64,000 nucleotides of DNA from Rhodoferax sp. BAB1 (GCF_013334205.1 NZ_CP054424.1:1136001-1200000); one strand, 5' to 3'; positions 1-10,243 are shown, counted from the first letter of the stretch. Notes: generated by a model from the sequence alone, not told the origin. A program made the numbers and translations.

Positions 1-856
1 GCTGGTGCTCGGTGCCGCCACGCCAGGCGTAACTCACGCGCACCACCCGCGGCGGCCGTTCGGTTCTCTTGACCACGAGGTGGCCGGCGTCGATGTGCGG
101 ACGCGCCAGGCACTCGGGCACGAAGCCGCCACCCAGGCCGCGCAACTGGGCGTCGAGCTTGGCCGGCATGTTGGCGACGGTGAAGACGTCCTGCCCGGCC
201 AGCAGGCCGATGGTCAGGCCGCTGCCGCGCTGCACGGAGTCGGCCACCGCCACGGCGCGATGGCGCAGCAGCATCTCGTCGGTCAGCGGCTCGGGCGCGA
301 CCGCCAGCGGGTGGTGCGGCGCCACGGCGTAGACGAAGCTGACCGTCCCCAGGACCTTGCCGTGCACGCCGGGGCTGGTGGTGGGTTCCAGGACCACGCC
401 GATGGCCAGGTCGGCCTGGCCGGCGGTCAGCGCCTCCAGCGTGCCGGAGAGGGTTTCCTCGCGCAGTTTCAGGCGGGTCGGTGCGCCCAGGGCGAAGAAG
501 CTTTCGCACAGCTCCATCACCGTGCTGCGGTGGATGATGCCGTCCAGGGCTACCGTGAACTGCGATTCCCAGCCCGTGGCCACGCGCTGGACGCGGTTGG
601 CCACGGCGTCGATTTCCGCCAGCAGGCGCTGCCCTTCGCGCAGCAGCTCGGCGCCGGCGGCGGTGAGCCGGGCCTGGCGCGAGCTGCGGTCGTAGAGCAG
701 CACGTCCAGCGCGTCCTCGATCTGGCGCACCCGGTAGGTCAGGGCGCTGGGCACCACGCCCAGGGCGCGCGCGGCGGCGGCAAAGCTGCCGGCGTGGTCG
801 ATGGCCTGCAACATGGCCAGGGCATCGGGGGTCAGCACGTCACGGGCAGTTTGCAT
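1..856 (-). CDS. LysR-family transcriptional regulator (3' end beyond window)
   Basis: The minus strand reads continuously from an ATG at 856-854 (starting MQTARDVLTPDALAML) to the window edge, so the C-terminus is missing. An N-terminal LysR winged helix (about residues 8-66; SFAAAARALGVVPSALTYRV is the helix-turn-helix) is followed by a periplasmic-binding-fold effector domain. About 285 residues are present against roughly 300 for the family, so only the tail is lost. It diverges from the pirin/DoxX/flavodoxin/pirin operon and is its likely regulator (inference), with a candidate operator between them. The inducer cannot be deduced from the sequence. Confidence 0.9.
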   Translation of the reverse strand, partial: MQTARDVLTPDALAMLQAIDHAGSFAAAARALGVVPSALTYRVRQIEDALDVLLYDRSSRQARLTAAGAELLREGQRLLAEIDAVANRVQRVATGWESQFTVALDGIIHRSTVMELCESFFALGAPTRLKLREETLSGTLEALTAGQADLAIGVVLEPTTSPGVHGKVLGTVSFVYAVAPHHPLAVAPEPLTDEMLLRHRAVAVADSVQRGSGLTIGLLAGQDVFTVANMPAKLDAQLRGLGGGFVPECLARPHIDAGHLVVKRTERPPRVVRVSYAWRGGTEHQ

Positions 857-871
857 GGTGGGTTGTCTTAA

Positions 872-888
872 ATTCAATTTATTTGAAT
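872..888. promoter_or_regulatory. Candidate LysR operator, ATTCAA-N5-TTGAAT
   Basis: A perfect 6-bp inverted repeat with 5-bp spacer lies in the divergent intergenic region, 15 bp upstream of the lysR-type ATG and about 96 bp upstream of the first pirin ATG. It is AT-rich in a GC-rich genome and fits the T-N11-A symmetry of LysR-type boxes. Its position suits autorepression and activation of the divergent operon. Binding is inferred. Confidence 0.55.
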
Positions 889-984
889 GATGCCATCAAA
901 GCGCATGGAGCGCAAAACCCGTGGCCCGGCCTAAAGTTCATCCCATCGCAGGCCTGTCCTGCTGAACCCTGGAAGGAGCCCACC

Positions 985-1686
985 ATGCTGACCCTACGCA
1001 AATCTCAGGACCGCGGCTACGCCGACCACGGCTGGCTCAAGTCCTTCCACAGCTTTTCCTTTGCCGGTTATTACGACCCGCAGCACATGGGCTGGGGCAA
1101 TCTGCGCGTGATCAACGAGGATCGCATCGCCCCGGGCACGGGTTTCGGCACGCACGGCCACCGCGACATGGAGATCATCAGCTACGTGCTCTCGGGTGAG
1201 CTGGCGCACAAGGACAACATGGGCAACGGCCGCGCCATTCCGCCGGGCGACGTGCAGCGCATGAGTGCCGGCAACGGCGTGATGCACAGCGAGTACAACC
1301 ACGCGCCGCAGGACACCACGCATTTCTTCCAGATCTGGATCGAGCCCAATGTGCGCGGCATCCCGGCCAGCTACGAGCAGAAGACCTTTGCCACGCCCGA
1401 GAAGCGCGGTGCGCTGCGCCTGGTGGCCTCGCCCGACGGGGCGCAGGGCTCGGTGACCGTGCACGCCGATGCGCGCCTGTACGCCGGCCTCTTCGATGGC
1501 AGCGAAAGCGCCACGCTGCCCCTGGACCCGGCGCGCAAGAGTTATGTGCACCTGGTACGCGGCGAGCTGGACGTCAACGGCCAGCGCCTGAGCGGCGGTG
1601 ATGCCGCCCTGCTGGCCGGTGAAAGCCGGGTCGAGCTCAAGGCCGGCCGCGATGCCGAAGTGCTGGTTTTCGACCTGGCCAACTGA
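985..1686 (+). CDS. Pirin family protein (YhhW-like quercetin dioxygenase type)
   Basis: The 233-residue product matches the length of bicupin pirins of the YhhW type. The N-terminal cupin shows the metal-binding pattern HGHRDMEII (two His), then GNGVMHSEYN (third His and Glu), as in pirins with quercetinase activity. The start is the ATG at 985 because GGAAGGAG lies just upstream; an in-frame extension to 883 has no ribosome site and runs into the operator. First gene of an operon with DoxX, a flavodoxin-fold protein and a second pirin. The natural substrate is unknown; a redox or electrophile-response role is inference from the neighbours. Confidence 0.88.
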   Translation: MLTLRKSQDRGYADHGWLKSFHSFSFAGYYDPQHMGWGNLRVINEDRIAPGTGFGTHGHRDMEIISYVLSGELAHKDNMGNGRAIPPGDVQRMSAGNGVMHSEYNHAPQDTTHFFQIWIEPNVRGIPASYEQKTFATPEKRGALRLVASPDGAQGSVTVHADARLYAGLFDGSESATLPLDPARKSYVHLVRGELDVNGQRLSGGDAALLAGESRVELKAGRDAEVLVFDLAN

Positions 1687-1726
1687 TTTTTTCTCACCCT
1701 GTTTCATTTCACCCTAGGAGCTTCCC

Positions 1727-2137
1727 ATGTTCAACACACTGCAAAACCCCCTGACCCTCGTTGGCCGCCTGCTGCTGGCCGCCCTGTTCCTGCCCGCCGG
1801 CATCAGCAAGATCGGCGGCTTTGCCGGGACCGCCGGTTACATCGCCTCCAAGGGCCTGCCCCTGCCCGAAGTAGGCGCTGCGATCGCCGTCGTGGTGGAG
1901 ATCGTGGGCGGCCTGGCGCTGATCGCCGGCTTCGGCACCCGTCTGGCGGCCCTGGCCCTGGCGCTGTTCACGCTGGTGGCCACCTTCATCTTCCACAACT
2001 ACTGGGGCGTGCCGGCCGACCAGGCCTTCGTGCAGCAGCTGATGTTCTACAAGAACATCGCGGTGGTCGGCGGCCTGCTGGTGCTGGCCGCGCACGGCGC
2101 CGGTGCCTGGAGCCTGGACGCCAAGCGTCAGCGCTGA
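1727..2137 (+). CDS. DoxX family membrane protein
   Basis: This 136-residue protein has four hydrophobic segments (about 10-30, 48-68, 72-92 and 103-123) and the DoxX-type start LTLVGRLLLAALFLPAGISK. DoxX/YphA proteins are small inner-membrane proteins tied to quinone or thiol redox systems; their biochemical role is poorly defined. A ribosome site (CCTAGGAG) lies 9 bp upstream of the ATG. It follows the first pirin after about 40 bp and is probably co-transcribed. Pairing with pirin and flavodoxin-fold genes under LysR control supports a redox-stress function, but the substrate cannot be assigned. Confidence 0.85.
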   Translation: MFNTLQNPLTLVGRLLLAALFLPAGISKIGGFAGTAGYIASKGLPLPEVGAAIAVVVEIVGGLALIAGFGTRLAALALALFTLVATFIFHNYWGVPADQAFVQQLMFYKNIAVVGGLLVLAAHGAGAWSLDAKRQR

Positions 2138-2218
2138 TCCTCTGGCCGGGCCGCGTGACGCACGGGGCCCGACACAAGTCTTTTAAATCTCACTATCGTT
2201 TTTCACTGGAGTTATCTC

Positions 2219-2773
2219 ATGGCAAAAGTTGCTGTTGTTTTTCATTCGGGCTATGGTCACACCCAGCGCATGGCGCAAGCTGTGGCCGAGGGCGCGAATG
2301 CGCAGCTGGTCGCGATTGACGCCGAGGGCAACCTGCCCGAGGGCGGCTGGGAGACGCTGGCCGCCGCCGATGCCATCATCATGGGCAGCCCGACCTACAT
2401 GGGTTCCGTGAGCTGGCAGTTCAAGAAGTTTGCCGATGCTTCCAGCAAGCAATGGTTCAGCCAGGCCTGGAAAGACAAGGTCATGGCCGGTTTCACCAAC
2501 AGCGCCACCATGAACGGCGACAAGCATTCCACCCTGCATTACCTGATCACCCTGGCCATGCAGCATGGCGGCATCTGGGTCGGCACCGGCATGATGCCCA
2601 GCAACGCCAAGGCCTCGCAGCGCAATGACCTGAATTACGTGGGTTCCTCGGCAGGCGCCATGGCCGCCACGCCGTCGGACGCCTCTGTGGCCGAGATGCT
2701 GCCGGGTGACCTGGAGACCGCCAAGCAGTTCGGCCAGCGCGTGGCTGCCGTCACCGCCAAGATCCGCGGCTGA
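2219..2773 (+). CDS. Flavodoxin-fold NAD(P)H-dependent oxidoreductase (WrbA-like)
   Basis: The 184-residue protein starts with a flavodoxin-type FMN-phosphate loop (FHSGYGHTQRMAQAVAEG) and has the second FMN-contact motif GSPTYMGSVSWQFKKF, the hallmark of the WrbA/flavodoxin quinone reductase superfamily. These cytosolic enzymes reduce quinones by two electrons. GGAG sits 8 bp before the ATG. The 81-bp gap from doxX is larger than the other gaps in the operon and is AT-richer, so a secondary promoter is possible. Quinone reductase activity is inferred from the fold; it is shorter than typical WrbA (about 200 residues), so the annotation stays at family level. Confidence 0.83.
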   Translation: MAKVAVVFHSGYGHTQRMAQAVAEGANAQLVAIDAEGNLPEGGWETLAAADAIIMGSPTYMGSVSWQFKKFADASSKQWFSQAWKDKVMAGFTNSATMNGDKHSTLHYLITLAMQHGGIWVGTGMMPSNAKASQRNDLNYVGSSAGAMAATPSDASVAEMLPGDLETAKQFGQRVAAVTAKIRG

Positions 2774-2797
2774 TACATTGAGGCCCAGGAGGGCCTT

Positions 2798-3679
2798 ATG
2801 ACCACACCACCGCACATCCTCACCGGCCACCAGAAAGACCTGGGGGGCGGTTTCGTGGTGCGGCGCCTGCTGCCGGCGGCGGCGCAGCGTTCGGTCGGGC
2901 CCTTCATCTTCTTCGACCATTTCGGTCCTGCACTGGAAACCCCCGAGACCGAGCACGATGTGCGGCCGCATCCGCACATTGGCCTGGCCACGGTGACCTA
3001 TCTGTTCGAGGGCGCCATGATGCACCGCGACAGCCTGGGCTCCTCGCAGCTGATCGAGCCGGGCGCCATCAACTGGATGACGGCCGGGCGCGGCATCGTG
3101 CATTCCGAGCGCCGCCCCGAGTCTCTGCGCAGCAGCACCTACACCAACCATGGCCTGCAGCTCTGGGTGGCACTGCCGCGCGAACACGAGGAGGCCGAAC
3201 CATCGTTCGAGCACACCCCGGCGGCGGCGATTCCCGAAGCGCGGGTGGACGATGCGTCCGTGCGTGTGCTGGTGGGGCAGGCTTTCGGCCTGCGCTCGCC
3301 GGTGCACACGCTGATGCCCACGCTTTACCTGGATGTGCAGCTGCCGGCCGGCGGCCGCATCCAGCTGCCCGCGCTGGCGCCCGAGATGGCGGTCTATGTG
3401 GTGCAGGGTGCGCTGGCACTCGATGGTAAGGCCGTGCCGGCCTTGCAGATGGCCGTGCTGGGCCCGGCGGGCGCGGCGCTGGTCGCCGGCGAGGACACGC
3501 GCCTGGTGGTGATCGGCGGCGCGCCGCTGGATGCGCCGCGCCACATGTGGTGGAACTTCGTCTCCGCTCGCCGCGAGCGCATCACGCAGGCGGCCGACGA
3601 CTGGGAGGCCCAGCGCCTGGGCCAGGTGCCGGGCGAGACCGAGTTCATTCCCCTGCCCGAGCGGCGTTTCCTGGCTTGA
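2798..3679 (+). CDS. Second pirin family protein
   Basis: A 293-residue bicupin pirin, longer than the paralogue at 985. Metal ligands are visible in RPHPHIGLATVTYLFEG (two His) and GRGIVHSERRPE (third His and Glu). It has the conserved C-terminal pirin motif with GGAPLDAPRHMWWNFVS. The start ATG follows AGGAGGGCCTT, a good ribosome site. It lies 24 bp after the flavodoxin-fold gene and closes the operon. Two divergent pirins in one operon suggest distinct substrates rather than a recent duplication (inference). It converges on the chemotaxis receptor gene, with only 30 bp between stop codons. Confidence 0.88.
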   Translation: MTTPPHILTGHQKDLGGGFVVRRLLPAAAQRSVGPFIFFDHFGPALETPETEHDVRPHPHIGLATVTYLFEGAMMHRDSLGSSQLIEPGAINWMTAGRGIVHSERRPESLRSSTYTNHGLQLWVALPREHEEAEPSFEHTPAAAIPEARVDDASVRVLVGQAFGLRSPVHTLMPTLYLDVQLPAGGRIQLPALAPEMAVYVVQGALALDGKAVPALQMAVLGPAGAALVAGEDTRLVVIGGAPLDAPRHMWWNFVSARRERITQAADDWEAQRLGQVPGETEFIPLPERRFLA

Positions 3680-3709
3680 GGAACGAGGCCCGGGCCGCGC
3701 GGCCGCTGA

Positions 3710-5671
3710 TCAGCTGGTGATCTTGAACACGCTGACCATCTCGTTGAGACGGTTGGCCTGATCGCGCAGGCTGGCCGCCGCAGCGGCCGATTCCTCGACC
3801 AGCGCGGAGTTCTGCTGCGTCATCTGGTCGATGCCGGTGATCGAGTCGTTGACGCGGGCAATGCCCGAGGACTGCTCCACCGTGGCGGCGCTGATCTCGC
3901 CGATCAGGTCGGTCACGCGCCGGACCTGGGCCACGATCTCGCCCATGGTCTGGCCGGCGTCGCCGACCAGGCGCGTGCCGTTGTCGACCTGGCCCACGCT
4001 GTCGGAAATCAGGGCCTTGATCTCCTTGGCCGCCTCGGCGCTGCGACCCGCCAGCGAGCGCACTTCACCGGCCACCACGGCGAAACCGCGGCCCTGCTCG
4101 CCGGCGCGTGCGGCTTCCACCGCTGCATTGAGCGCCAGGATGTTGGTCTGGAAGGCGATGCCGTCGATGACACCGATGATGTCGTTGATCTTCTTCGAGG
4201 CGTGCTGGATGCCCGCCATGGTGCTCACGACCTCGCCCACGGCCTGGCCGCCGCGCGCGGCCACCTCGGAGGCGGTGGCCGCCAGTTGCGAGGCCTGGCG
4301 CGCATTGTCGGCACTGTGCTGCACCGTCTGCGTGAGGCTGCCCATGGCCGAGGCGGTCTGCTCCAGCGAGCCCGCCTGCTGTTCCGTGCGCTGGCTGAGA
4401 TCGGCATTGCCCTGGGCGATTTCCGAGGAGGCGGTGGCGATGGATTCGGCCGCCCCCTTGACGTTGCTGATGATGCCCACCAGGGAGCGGTCGGCGCGGC
4501 GCAGGTCGTCCATCAGGTCGGCGAATTCGTCGCTGGTGCTCGGCTCGGGCACCGTGCCCAGTTCGCCCGCGGCAATCGCGCGGCCGGCCTGCTTGGCCTG
4601 CTGCATGGCGCCGGTGATGCCGTAGTACATGCCCATGTAGAGGTAGATCGAGACCAGGATGCCCAGGCCCAGCACGAGGCCCAGCAGGGTGCGCTTGGTG
4701 GCGGCGCTGCTGGAGCGCTCGGCCAGCAGATCATCCATGACCTTGCGGTTCTGCTCGACCAGCGCCCAGGCCGCGTCGATGGTGGCCTGGGCCGCCTGGC
4801 CGGCTTGTTGCTGCGTGACGCTGACGCTGTCCTGGGTCGTGAAGTTCTTGCGCGTGTAGGCGATGAACTCCTTGGCGCTGGACTTGAGCGTGTCGAAGTT
4901 CTTGCTGAGCTTCTTCTCCACCTCGGGGTTGGCCTTCATGGCCTGGGAGAGCATGGTTTCGACCGTGCCGAAGGTGTCGCTCAGGCGCGCCTCGGTCACC
5001 TCGTAGAACACCTTGTCCGCAGGCTTGATCTCGCCGCGCGAGACGTTGAGCGTGGAATAGGCGGCCATGCGCACGGCGATGCCGGCCGTGCTGGGCGTGT
5101 TGTTGGCCAGGGGGTAGCCCAGGTAGAACAGGTCCAGGTCCGGGTCCAGCGACATGCGCGAGCGGTTGCCCATGTCGCGCATGAAGGCGTACAGGCGGCC
5201 GTACTCCGGTGCATGGGCGCCGAAGGCCTTCTGGGCGAAGTCGGCGTCCAGCGGCAGGGCGTCGACCTTCTTCTGCAACTCGGCCCAGCCGTCCTGCAGG
5301 CCCTTGAATTCCTTGCCCATGTCGAACCAGGGGGAGGAGGCCTTCACGCCGTCCTCGATGCGCTTGAGCACCGCATCCACGGCCTTGGCGTTGTCCTTGA
5401 AACGCTGGCGCACGGCCTGGTCCCCCGGAGCAGCCGTGATGGTGATGCGCCGGCTCTCGATCAGCACCTTGTTCCATTCCACCAGGTCGGCCATCAGGGC
5501 GACGGCGGCGCGTTCCGAGGCGATCATGCTCACGCGGGACTGCAGGGCCGAGAGCTGGGAGATGCCCATGTAGACCAGCAGGGCCAGGGCGACCAGGCCG
5601 GAGAGGGCGAACTTGTAGCTGAAGCGCAGGCGCGCCATCAGGGCCGTGGCGGGCCCGAAAAAACCGGTCAT
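3710..5671 (-). CDS. Methyl-accepting chemotaxis protein
   Basis: The 653-residue receptor has an N-terminal membrane helix (about 20-38), a large periplasmic sensor of about 280 residues, a second membrane helix (about 325-348), a HAMP linker and a C-terminal signalling coiled coil. The CheA/CheW-contact hairpin tip is clear: [20 protein letters not shown] followed by [15 protein letters not shown]. No C-terminal NWETF-type pentapeptide is present; it ends VFKITS. The ATG overlaps the stop of the upstream GGDEF/EAL gene by 4 bp (ATGA), implying translational coupling. The ligand is unknown; it may read the state of the binding lipoprotein encoded first in the operon (inference). Confidence 0.93.
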   Translation of the reverse strand: MTGFFGPATALMARLRFSYKFALSGLVALALLVYMGISQLSALQSRVSMIASERAAVALMADLVEWNKVLIESRRITITAAPGDQAVRQRFKDNAKAVDAVLKRIEDGVKASSPWFDMGKEFKGLQDGWAELQKKVDALPLDADFAQKAFGAHAPEYGRLYAFMRDMGNRSRMSLDPDLDLFYLGYPLANNTPSTAGIAVRMAAYSTLNVSRGEIKPADKVFYEVTEARLSDTFGTVETMLSQAMKANPEVEKKLSKNFDTLKSSAKEFIAYTRKNFTTQDSVSVTQQQAGQAAQATIDAAWALVEQNRKVMDDLLAERSSSAATKRTLLGLVLGLGILVSIYLYMGMYYGITGAMQQAKQAGRAIAAGELGTVPEPSTSDEFADLMDDLRRADRSLVGIISNVKGAAESIATASSEIAQGNADLSQRTEQQAGSLEQTASAMGSLTQTVQHSADNARQASQLAATASEVAARGGQAVGEVVSTMAGIQHASKKINDIIGVIDGIAFQTNILALNAAVEAARAGEQGRGFAVVAGEVRSLAGRSAEAAKEIKALISDSVGQVDNGTRLVGDAGQTMGEIVAQVRRVTDLIGEISAATVEQSSGIARVNDSITGIDQMTQQNSALVEESAAAAASLRDQANRLNEMVSVFKITS

Positions 5672-8379
5672 GGGGGAGACTCCTGGGAAAGCGGATGGAC
5701 TTTATGGACTAGATCGACCAGATCGGCCAAAGCTTGAGGCCGGGCGTAAAAATAACCCTGGAAGAGCTGGCAGCCCTGTTGCCGCAGGATGTCGCGCTGG
5801 GCTTCGGTTTCCACGCCTTCGGCGATCACCTCCAGCCCCAGGCTCTGGCCCAGGGCGATGATGGTCTGGGTGATGACCACGTCGTTGGGGTCGGTCTGCA
5901 GGTCGCGCACGAAGGAGGCGTCGATCTTGAGCTGCTGGATGGGCAGGCGCTTGAGGTAGCTCAGCGAGGAGTAGCCAGTGCCGAAGTCGTCCAGCGCGAA
6001 CTGCACGCCCAGTGCCACCAGCCGGCGCATCTTGTGCGTGGCGTCGTCGATGTTGTGGGCCAGCACGCTTTCAGTCAGCTCCAGCTGCAGGCGGCTGGCA
6101 TCGGCGCCGGTGGCCATGAGCACCGAGGTGACGCTTTCGACGAAGTTGGCTTGCAGCAGCTGGTGCGCGCAGAGGTTGACGGAGATCACCAGCTCGCCCA
6201 GCACGGGCTGGCCGCGCCAGCGCTCGATCTGCTGGCAGACGTGGTCGAGCACCCACTGGCCCAGCGGCAGGATCAGGCCGGTTTCCTCGGCCAGGGGGAT
6301 GAACTGCCCCGGCATGACCAGGCCGCGCTGCGGATGCAACCAGCGCACCAGGGCCTCGGCCCCGACCATGCGGCCGCTGCTGTCGAACTGCGGCTGGTAG
6401 AAGACGCGGAACTGCTGCAGGGCCAGGGCCTGGTTCAGTTCGGCTTCCAGGGCCACGCGCTGGCTGAGGTGCATGGCGATGTCGTGGTCGAAGAAGCGGA
6501 TGGCGTTGCGCCCGCTGGCCTTGGCTTCGTACATGGCGATGTCGGCGCGCTTGAGCAGCTCGTCCGCGCCCGTGTCCGGGCCATCGAACAGTGCCACGCC
6601 GATGCTGACCGACATCTGGTGATACTGGCTGTCGATGCCGAAGGGCTCGTGCATGCTGCTGCGCAGCTTTTCGGCCAGATTGCGTGCCTGGGCGCTGGCG
6701 CGCTCGGCATCGGGGTCGAGGCCTTCCAGCAGCACCGCGAATTCGTCACCGCCGGTGTGCGCCACCAGGCCCTGGTCGCCGATGACGCGCAGCATGCGTC
6801 CGGCCACGGCCTGCAGCAGTGCGTCGCCGACCTTGTGGCCCAGGGTGTCGTTGATCTGCTTGAAGCGGTCCAGGTCCGAGAACAGCAGGGCGCCGCGGCT
6901 GCCGCCGCTGTTGCGCCCCAGGCTCTCCTGCAGGCGTTCGAACAGCAGGCGGCGGTTGGGCAGGCCGGTGAGGGCGTCGTGGTAGGCCAGGTGGTAGACG
7001 TGTTCGCTGTGGGCCTTGCGCTCGGAGATGTCGGAGAACACGGTCACGGTGCGCACGAAACGGTCCTTGCGCCGCACCGGCCGGCTGCTGACCTCGACCG
7101 GGAAGGTCTTGCCGCTGGCGCTGACGAAGACGTTTTCTCCTTCGTAGGGCTGCTGCCAGCGCTGCGGGTCGAGCAGCGGGTTCACGCCGCCCAGGTAGGG
7201 GGGCTGGTTCGCGGGCGAGAGGATCAGCGGCAGCAACTGCTTGCCCAGCAGGGCCTCGCGCTGGTAGCCGAGCAGGCGGCAGGCGGCGCGGTTGACGTAG
7301 GTCGCGTAGCCCTGGCGGTCCAGCACGAACATGCCTTCACCCATGGCATTGCTGAACGAGTCCATGCGCTGGCGCAGCCAGGTCTCGCGCAGCGCCATGA
7401 GCAGCATGAGCAGCAGGGTCAGCACCGCGCTGGCGACCAGCAGGCCGTACTGCTGCCAGATGTCGGACCAGGAGATGACCGGCGGTTTGTCGAAGGGCGG
7501 GGCGCGCAACTCGCGCATCATGGCGCGTACCGGCTCGTAGTCGGCCGGCACGGTGAAGCCGTAGATGCCCATGCGCCGCGCCGTGTCGCCGCCGTGCGGC
7601 AGCGAAAGCAGGGCGCCGGCGATGCGCACCGAGAGATCTTCCGGCAGGTGCGACATGGCAACGACCGGCCATTCCGGATAAAGCCGCGAGGACAGGGCAT
7701 AGGGATAACCGGGGTAGTTCTGCTGCCCCAGAACCTTCAGCTCACCCGGCTTGAGCCGCCCCTCGCGCACCAGGGTTTCGAGCAGGCCGGTACGTACGTA
7801 GGCGACGTCGGCCTCGTTGGCCAGCAGTGCATCGATGACGCGGTCCTGCGGCAAGCCGGTTTCCACCAGGCGCCCCGGGCTGATCGACTGGCGCGCCAGT
7901 TCGGTGGCCTGGATCTGGTAGCCGCCGAAGGACAGGCGCGAGACCGTGGCGATGCGCTGGCCCTGCAGATCCTTCAGGTTGCGCAGGTCCTGGCGTTCGC
8001 TGCGTGCCAGGATGACGCCGCCCATGGCACGTACCGGCTGGCGGTTCTCCAGATTGATCAGGGAGGCCAGGGGGGTGGAGAGGCCGTTCTGATGCACCAT
8101 GCGCACGTACTCGCCGGGCTGGGTGATCACCAGGTCCACCGCCTGCTGGCGCACGGCCTCCTGCATGGGCCCGTATTCGAGCACCCTGAGTTCGAAGTGC
8201 GCCGAGGGGACCGAGCGGTTGAGGTAGTCGGTCAGGGGCTTCCACTGAGCCAGGGCGAGGGCTTCGGGACGGAACGACAGGACACCCACCACGATGGTTT
8301 CAGGGTTGGCCCGCAGCGACGTGGCGGCCAGGGCCAGCAACAGTCCGGTCAATGCACTTTGCAGGCGCCGCTTCATCAT
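5668..8379 (-). CDS. Periplasmic-binding-domain / PAS / GGDEF / EAL c-di-GMP signalling protein
   Basis: The 903-residue inner-membrane protein has a signal sequence (1-24), a PhnD-like substrate-binding domain (about 27-285), a membrane helix (about 310-330), a PAS domain (about 345-460), a GGDEF domain and a C-terminal EAL domain. The cyclase signature is intact (HTGGDEFAV), but the RxxD inhibitory site is not in the usual place five residues before it. The phosphodiesterase looks complete: [25 protein letters not shown] and IAEGVE. It may therefore both make and degrade c-di-GMP; which activity dominates cannot be told. It overlaps both neighbours by 4 bp. Confidence 0.92.
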   Translation of the reverse strand: MMKRRLQSALTGLLLALAATSLRANPETIVVGVLSFRPEALALAQWKPLTDYLNRSVPSAHFELRVLEYGPMQEAVRQQAVDLVITQPGEYVRMVHQNGLSTPLASLINLENRQPVRAMGGVILARSERQDLRNLKDLQGQRIATVSRLSFGGYQIQATELARQSISPGRLVETGLPQDRVIDALLANEADVAYVRTGLLETLVREGRLKPGELKVLGQQNYPGYPYALSSRLYPEWPVVAMSHLPEDLSVRIAGALLSLPHGGDTARRMGIYGFTVPADYEPVRAMMRELRAPPFDKPPVISWSDIWQQYGLLVASAVLTLLLMLLMALRETWLRQRMDSFSNAMGEGMFVLDRQGYATYVNRAACRLLGYQREALLGKQLLPLILSPANQPPYLGGVNPLLDPQRWQQPYEGENVFVSASGKTFPVEVSSRPVRRKDRFVRTVTVFSDISERKAHSEHVYHLAYHDALTGLPNRRLLFERLQESLGRNSGGSRGALLFSDLDRFKQINDTLGHKVGDALLQAVAGRMLRVIGDQGLVAHTGGDEFAVLLEGLDPDAERASAQARNLAEKLRSSMHEPFGIDSQYHQMSVSIGVALFDGPDTGADELLKRADIAMYEAKASGRNAIRFFDHDIAMHLSQRVALEAELNQALALQQFRVFYQPQFDSSGRMVGAEALVRWLHPQRGLVMPGQFIPLAEETGLILPLGQWVLDHVCQQIERWRGQPVLGELVISVNLCAHQLLQANFVESVTSVLMATGADASRLQLELTESVLAHNIDDATHKMRRLVALGVQFALDDFGTGYSSLSYLKRLPIQQLKIDASFVRDLQTDPNDVVITQTIIALGQSLGLEVIAEGVETEAQRDILRQQGCQLFQGYFYARPQALADLVDLVHKVHPLSQESPP

Positions 8380-9428
8380 GAGGTGGAGTTGGCCGGTAGG
8401 TAGGCGCCGGTATAGAGCCTGTCAAAGTCCACGGGCTGGCGGATGATGCCGGCCTGCAGCATGATGGCCGAGAGCCTGGTCGTGACGCGTTGCAGGTCAC
8501 CATCCTGGGCCGAGAGATAGCGCTGGTTGCCGATCAGGTCCGGCAGCTCCATGCCGCGCAGCGAGGAGATCAGTTCTTCGGCCGAAATCTCCAGGCGGGT
8601 GGCGATCCGGTAGGCCGAGTCCCAGGGGTTTTGCCGCAGGTAGGTCAAGGCCCGGAAGTGGGCAAGCAGCGCAGCGCGCAGCGGTGCGCCATGGGAGAGC
8701 AACGCGGCCGGCCGGACGGCCAGCACATCGAAGATCGTGTCGGGAAGCTCGCGTGTACTCAGCAGGGGGGTGGCGCCGAGTTTCCTGATCTTGGTCGCCA
8801 TCGGCTCATACGTGAGGATGGCGTCCACATCGCCGCGGGCCCAGGCCACATCATGGCTCTCATAGGGAATCAGGCGGGTCTGGACATCCTGCTGCCCGAG
8901 CCCGGCCTTTTCCAGGGTCATCGACAGCATCAGGTAACCCAGTGCATTGTCGACCAGCCCGATGCGACGGCCTCGCAATGCAGTCAGGCGCGACAGGCCG
9001 GGGCGTACCAGCAATACATCCGCGCCCTTGGAGATGTCGAAGACGAGCACGATCGTCAGATCCGTACCCTGATCGCGCAGTTTCAGAATCTGGTCCAGCG
9101 TCAACATGACACCATCGATCTGTCCCGCCTTGAGCAGATCGATCATGGCCTCGTGCGACGGGGGCTCCCTCAACTCAACCTGTGCGGGCAGGTATCCCAG
9201 GTTGTGGGCCAGGAACAAGGGTTCGTAACCTGGCCAGGGACGGCCGGCCAGGACCAGCGGACGTTGGGCCTTGCAGGCAGCGAGTGAGCCCAGCAGCGGC
9301 AGCAGGGACGCGGCCTGCAAGGCCCGGCGCCTGCCGATCGCCTGGCAGGATGGAGGAGAGGAGTCGGGCCGCTGGTTGCGCATGGGGTGGTCTGCCGGCG
9401 GGTTCCCGCACGGCAGGTGTGCTGACAT
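8376..9428 (-). CDS. ABC-type substrate-binding lipoprotein (NMT1/SsuA-like)
   Basis: The 350-residue protein has an unusually long N-region, a basic GRRRALQAAS stretch and a lipobox ending LAAC (Cys about 52), so it is probably a lipoprotein. The body resembles NMT1/nitrate-taurine-type binding proteins (GRPWPGYEPLFLAHNLGY; later DVDAILTYEPMATKIRK). AAAGG lies 10 bp upstream of the chosen ATG; an internal Met at residue 16 is an alternative start. No permease or ATPase genes follow. Instead it leads an operon with a GGDEF/EAL protein and a chemoreceptor, so it may act as a ligand sensor rather than in transport (inference). Confidence 0.85.
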   Translation of the reverse strand: MSAHLPCGNPPADHPMRNQRPDSSPPSCQAIGRRRALQAASLLPLLGSLAACKAQRPLVLAGRPWPGYEPLFLAHNLGYLPAQVELREPPSHEAMIDLLKAGQIDGVMLTLDQILKLRDQGTDLTIVLVFDISKGADVLLVRPGLSRLTALRGRRIGLVDNALGYLMLSMTLEKAGLGQQDVQTRLIPYESHDVAWARGDVDAILTYEPMATKIRKLGATPLLSTRELPDTIFDVLAVRPAALLSHGAPLRAALLAHFRALTYLRQNPWDSAYRIATRLEISAEELISSLRGMELPDLIGNQRYLSAQDGDLQRVTTRLSAIMLQAGIIRQPVDFDRLYTGAYLPANSTS

Positions 9429-9505
9429 CGTAATCGACCTTTACGCTGCACGAAAGGCCAGGATGGATCCAGGGGGCGATTTGTGGCAATAGTTCCGGGC
9501 CGGCG

Positions 9506-10243
9506 CTATTCCCGTCGGGCGCGCAGGTCGGCACCCAGAGCCTCGCGTTCGTCAAAGACGAAGCATTCGCCCCGAAAGTGGGCGCCGCCGGTCTCCTCGA
9601 AGTACTTGAGGATGCCGCCTTCGAGCTGGTAGACGTGTGCCAGCCCGCTCTCCTGCATGAAGATGGCCGCTTTTTCGCAGCGTATGCCACCGGTGCAGAA
9701 ACTCACCACGGTCTTGCCCTCCAGCTCGGCGCGGTGGTCCTGCAGTGCCTGCGGGAAATCGGAGAACTTGTGGATGCGCCAGTCGATGGCGCCCTCGAAG
9801 CTGCCGTGGTCGACCTCGAAGGCGTTGCGTGTGTCCAGCGTCACGACCGGGCGTCCGTTGTCGTCATGCCCCTGGTCCAGCCAGCGCCGCACGGTGGCGG
9901 CCGGCACCGCGGGCGCGCGCCCCTGGGCCGGGCGGATCGTCGGGTGGTTCATGCGGATGATCTCGCGCTTGACCTTGACCAGCATCTTGCGAAAGGGCTG
10001 GCGGGCCGACCAGCTTTCCTTCGGCACCAGGTCGGCCAGGCGCGGGTCCTGGTGCAGCGCCGCCACGAAGGCACGTACCGCCGGTTCCGGGCCGGCCAGA
10101 AACAGGTTGATCCCTTCCTCGGCCAGCAACACCGTGCCCTTGAGCCCCAGGTCGCTGGCACGCTGGTGCAGGCGTTCGCGCAGCACCTGCGCGTCGGGCA
10201 GGGGGACGAATTTGTAGGCGGAGATGTTGAGGATGTCGTTCAC
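9506..10243 (-). CDS. trhO: tRNA uridine(34) hydroxylase (rhodanese family)
   Basis: The 245-residue product is a TrhO/YceA-type protein: an N-terminal ferredoxin-like domain (acts with [19 protein letters not shown]) and a rhodanese domain with the catalytic Cys in [15 protein letters not shown]. TrhO makes 5-hydroxyuridine at position 34 of some tRNAs using oxygen. The GTG start has no Shine-Dalgarno; instead a TAAAAT lies 6 bp upstream, pointing to a leaderless mRNA. It is monocistronic and diverges from the small membrane protein gene at 10365. Family identity is firm; the hydroxylase role is transferred from characterised members. Confidence 0.92.
   Translation of the reverse strand: MNDILNISAYKFVPLPDAQVLRERLHQRASDLGLKGTVLLAEEGINLFLAGPEPAVRAFVAALHQDPRLADLVPKESWSARQPFRKMLVKVKREIIRMNHPTIRPAQGRAPAVPAATVRRWLDQGHDDNGRPVVTLDTRNAFEVDHGSFEGAIDWRIHKFSDFPQALQDHRAELEGKTVVSFCTGGIRCEKAAIFMQESGLAHVYQLEGGILKYFEETGGAHFRGECFVFDEREALGADLRARRE

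Noticed and set aside
4202..5737. Very long plus-strand frames opposite the MCP, GGDEF/EAL, dnaE, rpoD and carB genes (up to over 1200 codons)
   Set aside because: They are antisense shadows produced by high third-position GC; their proteins are His/Gln/Val/Gly-rich with no family signature, while the opposite strand has full catalytic motifs.
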